Source: Branchiibius sp. NY16-3462-2 (GTDB taxonomy: Bacteria; Actinomycetota; Actinomycetes; Actinomycetales; Dermatophilaceae). From it: a stretch of 23,577 bases of DNA. Location of the stretch: positions 1-23,577 of the forward strand of contig NZ_LVCF01000048.1 in the NCBI RefSeq assembly GCF_001594145.1, given 5' to 3'. Shown one piece after another: positions 8,047-14,379 of the stretch (positions within the stretch are counted from its first letter, which is position 1; each line of letters begins with the position of its first letter). The notes beneath the pieces were generated by a model. The model saw nothing but the letters and a program-made list of their open reading frames with translations, was not told the origin of the DNA and ran no database searches. The position numbers were made by a program, and so were the translations under genes.

Positions 8047-8373
8047 CTACGCGAGAGCGGCGTCCTCCGGTGCTCCCGGTGTCGTTCCCAGAGCGGCGAG
8101 CAGGCGGACCCGGACTCGCTGCTTGCGCTGCTCGAAGAACGAGGTGAAGTCGGCCAAGTCGAGCGGAAGGCCGTCGAGGTCGTCCTCGGCAAGGTACGTA
8201 GCTCGCTTGTTCTCGCTCGGGAAGGCGGTGTCCATCCACTCCGCAGGCAGTCCATCCTGCTTCTCGATGTTGGCGGCCCCACCCAGCAACTGAAGGTTCG
8301 GCAGCAGGCATGCGGCGGCCAAGTAGTCGTCGACCTTAATCGAGCGGGACGCCGGCACCGAGGAACGGGACAT
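8047..8373 (-). pseudogene. C-terminal remnant of a DUF262 (GmrSD-like) protein
   Basis: The minus-strand frame ending at TAG 8047 encodes about 100 residues resembling the extreme C-terminus of DUF262 proteins with an HNH-type tail: LPNLQLLGGAANIEKQDGLP, then AEWM...FPSENKRATYLAEDDL and a final FFEQRKQRVRVRLLAALG. The NLQLL...N..K pattern normally follows the HNH nuclease motif, which is absent here. The ATG at 8373 follows GGAGAAT, but translation from it would give only this tail. The upstream frame runs into the promoter of the metal operon without homology. The matching N-terminal remnant lies at 14111-14349 in the same orientation. I interpret the two as halves of one gene. Family assignment is from memory. 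Confidence 0.6.
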
Positions 8374-8465
8374 ATTCTCCACGACGGATCTTCGAGCACT
8401 TCGCCACGCTCGCTGGTAGGGAGCTGTCAACTGACTCGCCGCTCGTGAGGACACCTGGCGCCGAA

Positions 8466-8487
8466 TATACATCGTACAGTGTATAGT
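8466..8487 (+). promoter_or_regulatory. Promoter and probable CmtR operator of the metal operon
   Basis: A perfect inverted repeat TATACA-N8-TGTATA (8466-8485) lies directly before cmtR. TATAGT at 8482-8487 has the form of a -10 box and ends six bases before ATG 8494, placing the transcription start at or next to the start codon. No Shine-Dalgarno sequence precedes the ATG, so the mRNA is probably leaderless. An operator overlapping the -10 box suits an ArsR-family repressor that blocks RNA polymerase until metal binds. No clear -35 box was seen. The rest of 8374-8465 holds no recognised gene. Confidence 0.6.
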
Positions 8488-8493
8488 CATCGT

Positions 8494-8853
8494 ATGCTGA
8501 CTATTTCCGATCGACTCGACGTGATGAACCGGCTCGGCCGAGCTATGGCCGACCCGACCCGCTCCCGCATTCTGCTGACCCTGCTGGCCGGGCCGAGCTA
8601 CCCGGCGGTGCTGTCCCGCGAGCTGGGGTTGTCGCGCTCGAACGTGTCGAACCATCTGACATGCCTGCGCGGGTGCGGGATCGTGGTGGCCGAGCCCGAG
8701 GGCCGACAGACCCGCTACGAGGTGGCAGACCCGCACCTGGCCCGCGCGCTGACGGCGCTGGTGGATGTCACGCTTGCGGTCGACGAGAGCGTGCCGTGCA
8801 TGGACCCGGACTGCGGGGTCGAGGGTTGCCAGGCGGGGGAGGTGCGGGCGTGA
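8494..8853 (+). CDS. cmtR: CmtR-like Cd(II)/Pb(II)-sensing ArsR/SmtB repressor
   Basis: A 119-residue winged-helix repressor. With the start at ATG 8494 (MLTISDRLDV), C57 and C61 (LTCLRGCG) and C102 (SVPCMD) fall at exactly the positions of the metal-binding cysteines of Mycobacterium tuberculosis CmtR. The recognition region SRSNVSNHLTCLRGCG and the segment EGRQTRYEVADPHLARAL also match that family closely. Two more cysteines (C107, C112) sit in the tail. A GTG at 8479 is also in frame, but would overlap the promoter. The protein should leave DNA when Cd or Pb binds, switching on the operon. Its stop overlaps the ATPase start (GTGA). The palindrome at 8466-8485 is its likely binding site, giving autoregulation. 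Confidence 0.92.
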   Translation: MLTISDRLDVMNRLGRAMADPTRSRILLTLLAGPSYPAVLSRELGLSRSNVSNHLTCLRGCGIVVAEPEGRQTRYEVADPHLARALTALVDVTLAVDESVPCMDPDCGVEGCQAGEVRA

Positions 8854-10754
8854 GCGCGGTCACAGGTTCGCAGGTCGAGCACGTCGACCTCGACGACCAC
8901 GATGATGACGATGACCGGCCGTGGTATCGGAGCCCGAGCGTTCTGATCCCGATCGCCTCCGGCGTCGCGTTCGCCGCCGGCCTGGTGTGCGAGTGGACCG
9001 GCGCGGAGACCGCGGGCCTGGTGCTGTTCTGGATCGGCCTGCTGCTGGGCGCTTACACGTTCGTGCCGGGCGCGCTGCGCAAGCTGTTCACCAAGGGCAA
9101 GTTCGGCATCGGGCTGCTGATGACGATCAGCGCGACCGGCGCGGTGATCCTCGGCTACGTCGAGGAGGCCGCCGCGCTGGCATTCCTGTACTCCATTGCG
9201 GAGGCGCTGGAGGACAAGGCGATGGACCGCGCCCGCGCAGGGTTGCGGGCGCTGTTGAAGCTCGTGCCCGACACCGCACTCGTCAAGCGCGGCGACGCCA
9301 CCGCCGAGGTCGAGGCGAAGGAGCTGCGCGTCGGGGATGTCCTGGTGGTCCGGCCGGGCGAACGGATCGCCACCGACGGCACCGTGCGGGCCGGGCGAAG
9401 CAGCCTGGACACGTCCGCGATCACGGGTGAATCGATCCCGGTCGAGGTCGAACCGGGCACCGACGTCTCGGCCGGGTCAATCAACACCACCGGCGTGCTC
9501 GAGGTCGAGGCCACCGCCGCCGGCACCGACAACTCGCTCACCACCATCGTGGAGCTGGTCGAGCAGGCGCAGGCCGAGAAGGGCGACCGTGCCCGCCTGG
9601 CCGACCGGATCGCCCGCCCGCTGGTGCCCGGCGTGATGATCCTCGCCGTGCTGGTCGGCGTGCTTGGGTCGCTGTTGAGCGGCGACCCTGAGCTGTGGAT
9701 CACCCGCGCTCTGGTGGTGCTGGTCGCAGCCTCGCCGTGCGCGCTGGCGATCGCCGTCCCGGTCACCGTTGTTTCCGCGATCGGCGCGGCGTCGAAGTTC
9801 GGTGTGGTCGTGAAGTCCGGGGCCGCGTTCGAGCGGTTCGGCGGCATCCGCCACCTCGCCGTCGACAAGACCGGCACGCTGACCCGCAACGAGCCCACGG
9901 TGACCCGCGTCGTCACCACCGGCGCGACCGAGAATGAGGTGCTGGCGTGGGCGGCGAGCCTGGAAGGTCACAGCACGCACCCGCTGGCCGCCGCGATCAC
10001 GAAGGCCGTCCCCGACGCCCCGACCGCGCACGACGTCACCGAGACCGCCGGGCGCGGCATCACCGGCACGCTCGGTAGTGCCCGTCTCGCCGTCGGTAGC
10101 CCCCGCTGGCTGGATGCCGGATCACTGGCCGACCAGGTGCGGGCGATGGAGTCCGAGGGGATGACCGTCGTCATCGTGCACCGAGGCGACCAGCCGGCCG
10201 GGGCGATCGGGGTGCGTGACGAACTGCGCCCAGAGGTTCCCGAGGTCATCGCCACGCTGAACCGCCGCGGGATCGGGGTGACGATGCTCACCGGCGACAA
10301 CGCCCGCACCGCCGCAGCGCTGGCCGACCAGGCCGGCATCAGGGACGTGCGCGCCGAGCTGCGCCCCGAGGACAAGGCCACCGCCGTCGCGAAGTTGTCG
10401 AAGTCTCAGCCCACTGCCATGATCGGGGACGGCATCAACGACGCTCCCGCGCTGGCGGCCGCGGATGTGGGGATCGCTATGGGAGCCAAGGGCGCCGATG
10501 CTGCGATCGAGTCGGCCGACGTCGCGTTCACCGGCCACGACCTGCGCCTCATCCCACAGGCCCTCGCCCACGCCCGCCGCGGCCGCAACATCATCAACCA
10601 GAACGTCGTGTTGTCGATCGCGATCATCGTGGCGCTGCTGCCGCTCGCGATCACCGGAGTCCTCGGGCTCGCCGCGGTCGTGCTTGTACACGAGGTCGCT
10701 GAAGTCGTCGTCATCCTCAACGGGCTCCGCGCGGCGCGGCGCACGAAGGCATGA
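8850..10754 (+). CDS. cadA: P1B-type Cd/Zn/Pb-exporting ATPase
   Basis: A 634-residue metal efflux pump starting at GTG 8850, with GGGGAGG upstream and a 4-nt overlap with cmtR. All P-type ATPase motifs are visible: TGES (T192-S195), the membrane metal site SPC (S295-C297) in place of the usual CPC, the phosphorylated aspartate D339 in DKTGTLT, the soft-metal HP motif in GHSTHPLAA, TGDN, and GDGINDAP (from G526). The C-terminus ends HEVAEVVVILNGLRAAR, comparable to the last helix of Zn/Cd pumps. There is no N-terminal HMA (GMxCxxC) domain. In its place is a short His/Asp run, HVDLDDHDDDDD (residues 11-22), which may bind metal. Linkage to CmtR favours Cd and Pb as substrates; exact specificity is inferred. 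Confidence 0.93.
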   Translation: MSAVTGSQVEHVDLDDHDDDDDRPWYRSPSVLIPIASGVAFAAGLVCEWTGAETAGLVLFWIGLLLGAYTFVPGALRKLFTKGKFGIGLLMTISATGAVILGYVEEAAALAFLYSIAEALEDKAMDRARAGLRALLKLVPDTALVKRGDATAEVEAKELRVGDVLVVRPGERIATDGTVRAGRSSLDTSAITGESIPVEVEPGTDVSAGSINTTGVLEVEATAAGTDNSLTTIVELVEQAQAEKGDRARLADRIARPLVPGVMILAVLVGVLGSLLSGDPELWITRALVVLVAASPCALAIAVPVTVVSAIGAASKFGVVVKSGAAFERFGGIRHLAVDKTGTLTRNEPTVTRVVTTGATENEVLAWAASLEGHSTHPLAAAITKAVPDAPTAHDVTETAGRGITGTLGSARLAVGSPRWLDAGSLADQVRAMESEGMTVVIVHRGDQPAGAIGVRDELRPEVPEVIATLNRRGIGVTMLTGDNARTAAALADQAGIRDVRAELRPEDKATAVAKLSKSQPTAMIGDGINDAPALAAADVGIAMGAKGADAAIESADVAFTGHDLRLIPQALAHARRGRNIINQNVVLSIAIIVALLPLAITGVLGLAAVVLVHEVAEVVVILNGLRAARRTKA

Positions 10755-11326
10755 CCGATCCCCTTGACGGCTCCGCTCCCTCCCCGGGAAAAGCGGATGC
10801 CGTGGAAGCGAGTTCTGCCGGCCCGGCGGCGGCGCGCGTCCGGCTCCGCTGGTTCCTGCTCGCGTGCGCCGTCGCCGCCGGCGCGGTGCTGATCGACCAA
10901 GGCAGCAAGGCACTCGCCCTCGCTCAGCTCAGCTCAGCGAGGATGACCGCAATCCCGCTCTTGGGAGACTGGCTCGGCTTACAGCTCGCGTTCAACCCCG
11001 GCACCGTCATGTCCTTAGGGTCCGATTCAGCGTGGCTGCTCACCGTCATCGCGACCGCGGCGTCCATCGCCCTGCTCATCGCCGCCGCGCGCGCTCCATC
11101 GGCCGGGTGGGCGGTCGCGATCGGCCTGGTGTGGGGCGGCGCAGTCGGCAACCTCCTGGACCGGCTGTTCGCCCCTCCCGGATTCGGCCGCGGTCATGTC
11201 ACCGACTTCCTCGCCTACGGCAACCTGTTCATCGGCAACCTTGCCGACGTCATCCTCGGTTTCGGCGTCGCCCTGGGCGTACTGCTTTACCTCCGAGGCC
11301 CAAACCACACCAGGAACGGACAATGA
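10751..11326 (+). CDS. lspA: Accessory lipoprotein signal peptidase II in metal operon
   Basis: This 191-residue protein has four predicted membrane segments and the two catalytic aspartates of signal peptidase II, D137 in GNLLDR and D166 in NLADV, plus the DQGSKAL motif (residues 49-55). The motif usually written NxGAAF is here NPGTVM. The N-terminal ~30 residues are a hydrophilic extension. It overlaps the ATPase gene by ATGA, so it is made with the pump. A genome normally has its own housekeeping lspA. Accessory copies are known in lead-resistance operons (PbrC of Cupriavidus metallidurans), where they are linked to Pb handling outside the membrane. That comparison, with the Cd/Pb sensor CmtR, suggests lead resistance. 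The precise substrate is unknown. Confidence 0.93.
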   Translation: MTDPLDGSAPSPGKADAVEASSAGPAAARVRLRWFLLACAVAAGAVLIDQGSKALALAQLSSARMTAIPLLGDWLGLQLAFNPGTVMSLGSDSAWLLTVIATAASIALLIAAARAPSAGWAVAIGLVWGGAVGNLLDRLFAPPGFGRGHVTDFLAYGNLFIGNLADVILGFGVALGVLLYLRGPNHTRNGQ

Positions 11327-11406
11327 TGGTCGCAGAGTATCAACGGCACGCGGCTGCCGGAACCGCTGGGTCGCCAGGCGGCTGTAACGCGGCGGTGGGC
11401 GCATGA
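11323..11406 (+). CDS. 27-codon ORF bridging lspA and cadD
   Basis: This tiny frame starts ATG ATG. Its first ATG overlaps the lspA stop (ATGA, 11323-11326) and its own TGA overlaps the cadD start (ATGA, 11403-11406). The peptide would be MMVAEYQRHAAAGTAGSPGG followed by CNAAVGA, with no recognisable domain. Overlap at both ends suits a coupling cistron that hands ribosomes from lspA to cadD. Alternatively, it is an incidental open frame in an 76-nt spacer. No clear ribosome binding site precedes it. Confidence 0.35.
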   Translation: MMVAEYQRHAAAGTAGSPGGCNAAVGA

Positions 11407-12005
11407 TCCTGTCCTCCGTCCTGCAGGCGATCGGCCTATTCATCGCCACGAACATCGATGACATCATCGTGCTCTCCTTGTTCTTCGCCCGAGGCGCGGG
11501 CCGGCGCGGGACCACCGCCCGAATCCTGGTCGGACAGTACCTCGGGTTCGCTGGCATCCTGGGCGCTTCCGTGCTGGTGACGCTCGGGGCGGGAGCGTTC
11601 CTGCCGCCGGAGGTCATCCCCTACTTCGGACTCATTCCGCTGGGGTTGGGACTTTGGGCTGCGTGGCAAGCCTGGCGCAACCGCGGTGCCGACGATGACG
11701 ATGAGGCAAAGGTCGAGGGCAAGAAGGTTGGGGTGTGGACGGTGGCCGGGGTGACCTTCGCCAACGGCGGGGACAACATCGGCGTCTACGTCCCGGTCTT
11801 CCTCAGCGTGGGCCCAGCGGCCGTGGTGGCGTACTGCATCGTGTTCCTCGCCCTGGTCGCCGCCCTCGTCGGCCTGGGCAAGTTCGTCGCCACCCGCCGA
11901 CCGATCGCCGAACTCCTGGAACGCTGGGAACACATCCTGTTCCCGATCGTGCTCATCGGCCTGGGCATCTTCATCCTCGTCAGTGGTGGTGCCTTCGGCC
12001 TCTGA
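11403..12005 (+). CDS. cadD: CadD-family cadmium resistance transporter
   Basis: A 200-residue membrane protein with five to six hydrophobic segments, matching the CadD transporter family in length and pattern. The first segment carries the conserved acidic pair in ATNIDDIIVLSLFFARG (residues ~15-31), and a second motif NGGDNIGVYVP lies mid-protein. The loop between halves is highly charged (GADDDDEAKVEGKK). CadD proteins confer cadmium resistance, probably by efflux. It is the last gene of the cmtR operon and backs up the ATPase. The ATG at 11403 has little ribosome binding site of its own and overlaps the small upstream ORF, suggesting coupled translation. The neighbouring merA gene is convergent. 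Confidence 0.88.
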   Translation: MILSSVLQAIGLFIATNIDDIIVLSLFFARGAGRRGTTARILVGQYLGFAGILGASVLVTLGAGAFLPPEVIPYFGLIPLGLGLWAAWQAWRNRGADDDDEAKVEGKKVGVWTVAGVTFANGGDNIGVYVPVFLSVGPAAVVAYCIVFLALVAALVGLGKFVATRRPIAELLERWEHILFPIVLIGLGIFILVSGGAFGL

Positions 12006-12227
12006 ACTCGTAGCCGACTGCGTAGATGGCAGCGTGCTGTGGTTGCTACCTGGCGGCTGAGTGTCCCGGTGCGCTCCGCGTGTGAGCGGCCCAGACGACG
12101 TGCTCGGCGCCGCTGCCTCAACTGAGCCCACGCTGACCGCGTAGGCGTCGATCACGCGGTCGGTGCCGGTGTTGAAGGCGTCGCGGATATCACTTGGATC
12201 ACCACATCGCTGGGCCCGGCTCTTGTG
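12006..12227. other. Convergent intergenic region between cadD and merA
   Basis: No gene, insertion sequence or convincing terminator hairpin was recognised in these 222 bases. The minus-strand frame that continues merA past its stop stays open through here and far into cadD, but the MerA C-terminus (CCA) is already complete. I therefore regard that open frame as a GC-rich shadow. Confidence 0.4.
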
Positions 12228-13604
12228 TCAGGCGCAGCAGGAGGTGGGGAGTTCGTTGCGGAAGAGGTTCGCGGTGAGGCGGATGCCCTCGGCCATGGTG
12301 AGGTAGGGGGTCCAGGTGTCGGCGAGTTGGGTGACGGTGAATCCGGCGGTGATGGCGTAGGTTGCGGCGAGCATCATCTCCCCAGCGGTGTCGGCAAGGG
12401 CGTGGATACCGAGGACTTTGCCGGTGTCGGCGTCGGCGACGACCTTGATGCCGCCGCGGGTGTCGTGGTTGGCGATGGCCCTGGGCACGTCGGAAAGTCG
12501 TAGGAATCGGCAGGCGCACCGGTATCCGGCGGCGATGGCGTCGGCTTCGGTGACCCCGGCGGAGGCCAGCTGGGGTGAGGTGAACAGCACAGACGGCAAC
12601 CCGGTGAAGTCGACTCGCTCGTCGTGACCCAGGGCGTTGTGCGCGGCGATCTTCCCGGTCCTCGCGGCGACGTACACGTACTGGGGCACGTCAGTGACGT
12701 CACCGGCGGCGAACACAGCCGGGTTCGTGGTCCGCTGCTGCTCGTCTACGATGACGAAGCCGCGCTCGTCGGTCGCGATACCCGCAGCGGGAAGGTTGAG
12801 CCCTTCGGTGCGCGGGGTGCGACCGGTGGCAACGAGGACACGTTCACCGGTCGCGTCCTTCCCGTTGCGGGTCGTCACCTGGACCAGGCCCTCGTGCTGG
12901 GTGATCGTGGCTGCGCGGTCGCCGATGACACTAATCCCCTCGGCCAGGAAGGCCTTGCGGAGCTCGGACGACAGTTCCGGTTCAGCGTGCGGGGCGAGCC
13001 GACCGATGACGGTGACCTCTACTCCGAGCCGGGCGAACAGCTGCGCCTGTTCCAGGCCGACGAAGCCACCGCCGATCACCACGAGCGACGCGGGCAGTTC
13101 CGTCAGTTCCATCGCTGTGGTCGACGTGAGATAATCGACCTGCTCAAGCCCGGGGATTGCCGGCACGTGCGGCTCGGCGCCGGTGGCGACCAGATACGAC
13201 TTCGCGCGCACCGGTCGTCCATCCACGAGCAGGGTTCCAGCGTCTGTGAACGTTGCAGTGCCCGGGAGGATGTCAAACCCGTAGGCAGCGGCGATGTCGG
13301 CGTACTTGGTCTGGCGGAGCATCCCAACCAGATCATCCTTCTGCTCGATGAGCGCGCTGAGATCGACCATCCCAGCAGAGCTGGGGACGCCTGAGAACCG
13401 GTTCGTGAGGGCGGAGTGCCGGGTGTGCGCGGCCGCGAGAAGCGTCTTGGACGGCACACAACCCACGTTCACGCAGGTACCGCCGAGGGTTCCCGATTCG
13501 ATGGCGACCACGCTGGCCCCCTCGAGGCGCGCGTGGATCGCTGCGGACATCGCCGCCCCGCCCGTCCCGATCACCACGAGATCAACCTCCGTGTGCCATG
13601 TCAC
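12228..13604 (-). CDS. merA: Mercuric reductase
   Basis: A 458-residue FAD-dependent disulfide oxidoreductase that reduces Hg(II) to volatile Hg(0) with NADPH in the cytoplasm. It shows the FAD-binding start VVIGTGGAAM, the redox pair in GGTCVNVGCVPSK (C44, C49), the NADPH fold VVIGGGFVGLEQAQ, and the AAGDVT motif. It also has the MerA-specific tyrosines in YVYVAARTGKIAA and PYLTMAEGIRL, and the C-terminal cysteine pair C456-C457 that receives Hg. The last feature separates MerA from lipoamide and glutathione reductases. The N-terminal HMA (NmerA) domain is absent. The start is GTG 13604 after GGAGGAGG. It is divergent from merR across a shared operator. No merT, merP or merB lies nearby. Confidence 0.96.
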   Translation of the reverse strand: MTWHTEVDLVVIGTGGAAMSAAIHARLEGASVVAIESGTLGGTCVNVGCVPSKTLLAAAHTRHSALTNRFSGVPSSAGMVDLSALIEQKDDLVGMLRQTKYADIAAAYGFDILPGTATFTDAGTLLVDGRPVRAKSYLVATGAEPHVPAIPGLEQVDYLTSTTAMELTELPASLVVIGGGFVGLEQAQLFARLGVEVTVIGRLAPHAEPELSSELRKAFLAEGISVIGDRAATITQHEGLVQVTTRNGKDATGERVLVATGRTPRTEGLNLPAAGIATDERGFVIVDEQQRTTNPAVFAAGDVTDVPQYVYVAARTGKIAAHNALGHDERVDFTGLPSVLFTSPQLASAGVTEADAIAAGYRCACRFLRLSDVPRAIANHDTRGGIKVVADADTGKVLGIHALADTAGEMMLAATYAITAGFTVTQLADTWTPYLTMAEGIRLTANLFRNELPTSCCA

Positions 13605-13657
13605 GATGCCTCCTCCAGTTCGAACCGGCCACTCGTGCGGCCACTCCTGAAAGAATG

Positions 13658-13681
13658 GACCTTAAAGTATGCTTGAAGGTC
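13658..13681. promoter_or_regulatory. MerR-family operator in the merA-merR promoter region
   Basis: A dyad GACCTT-N12-AAGGTC with further symmetric inner bases (AAG/CTT) lies between the divergent merA and merR genes. On the merA strand the outer arm forms TTGACC (13683-13678), a good -35 box. MerR-family operators sit in over-long spacers in just this way and are unwound on metal binding. The -10 box for merA is weak, close to TCCATT. Confidence 0.65.
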
Positions 13682-13702
13682 AAGTCGGTGGCGGAGGTGA
13701 CG

Positions 13703-14092
13703 ATGCGGATCGGGGAACTCGCGGGGAAGGCGAAGACGAGGGCGTCCACGCTGCGGTACTACGAGGAGCGCGGGCTGCTCCAACCGCCGGAGCGCACCCC
13801 GGCTGGGTACCGCAACTACGGCGACGAGGCGGTGCAGCGGCTCGAATTCATCGACCGGGCCCGCGCAGCAGGGCTCACTCTCGCGCAAACCGCCGAGATC
13901 CTCGAAGTACGTGACGCGGGCGGGTCGCCGTGCGGTCATGTTCGAGACCTTCTCGACCGGCGACTGGTCGAGATCGACGAGCAGCTCGAGCAGCTCCGCC
14001 TGCTCCGTACCAGCGTCGCCGACCTACGCGCGAACGCAGCACAGACGCCGCCGGAGGTCTGCACACCCGAGTCGATCTGCCGGTACCTCTGA
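13703..14092 (+). CDS. merR: MerR-family mercury-responsive regulator
   Basis: A 129-residue MerR-type activator/repressor. The N-terminal winged helix reads MRIGELAGKAKTRASTLRYYEERGLL, with the usual RYYE and GYRNY motifs. A dimerisation helix (about 80-112) follows. Three cysteines, C77, C120 and C126, sit where MerR and its relatives bind metal (Tn501 MerR uses C82, C117, C126). The C120-x5-C126 spacing is shorter than in Tn501. The ATG at 13703 follows GGAGG at an ideal distance; longer in-frame starts would cover the operator. Its position, divergent from merA, makes Hg(II) the likely signal, although the cysteine spacing leaves room for another thiophilic metal. Confidence 0.88.
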   Translation: MRIGELAGKAKTRASTLRYYEERGLLQPPERTPAGYRNYGDEAVQRLEFIDRARAAGLTLAQTAEILEVRDAGGSPCGHVRDLLDRRLVEIDEQLEQLRLLRTSVADLRANAAQTPPEVCTPESICRYL

Positions 14093-14110
14093 CCAATCGG
14101 CTGAAGGGTC

Positions 14111-14349
14111 TTGCTGCCCGGAGGGAACCGTTGTCTTGTCCGCGTAAGGTTGTCGCGCTCGCGGTAGTTCGTCAGGAACTCGTAGAACGTGTACGACTGC
14201 GCGGTCGGGCTTGAAGTTCCAGAGCAGGAAGGAGCCGACGGGGTATCCGTGCCTCAGACAAATTCACGATGGATAGCTGGCATCAGATACTCGCGCTTGC
14301 GGATGGCGGTGAGCATCTCCTCGATGCTGCACGGGGTCTAGAAGTACAT
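14111..14349 (-). pseudogene. N-terminal remnant of a DUF262 (GmrSD-like) gene
   Basis: Hand translation of the minus strand downstream of the helicase gives the start of a DUF262 protein in pieces. From ATG 14349 the frame reads MYF-stop-TPCSIEEMLTAIRK then REYLMPAIHREFV-stop. After a frame change it reads GYPVGSFLLWNFKP, then TAQSYTFYEFLTNYRERDN, then PYADKTTVPSGQQ. The two stops (TAG 14340-14338, TGA 14256-14254) stand where Gln and Trp are expected. At least two single-base frameshifts and a loss of roughly 14 codons after the second stop are needed to restore the family sequence. Homology ends at about 14111, only some 18 bases from the merR stop. DUF262 proteins act as NTP-dependent nucleases in GmrSD-like defence. 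The C-terminal remnant is at 8047-8373. Confidence 0.75.
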
Positions 14350-14379
14350 GCGGCTCTCTCGATTCGGGCTGACGGGTGG

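Noticed and set aside
11436..12155. 239-codon minus-strand frame, in phase with merA beyond its stop
   Set aside because: It lies mostly antisense to cadD, and MerA already ends with its diagnostic Cys-Cys pair. The open frame is explained by the base composition.
8374..14110. Target-site duplication or terminal inverted repeats at the edges of the metal island
   Set aside because: I compared sequence near 8374-8465 with 14093-14110 by eye and found no convincing direct or inverted repeat.
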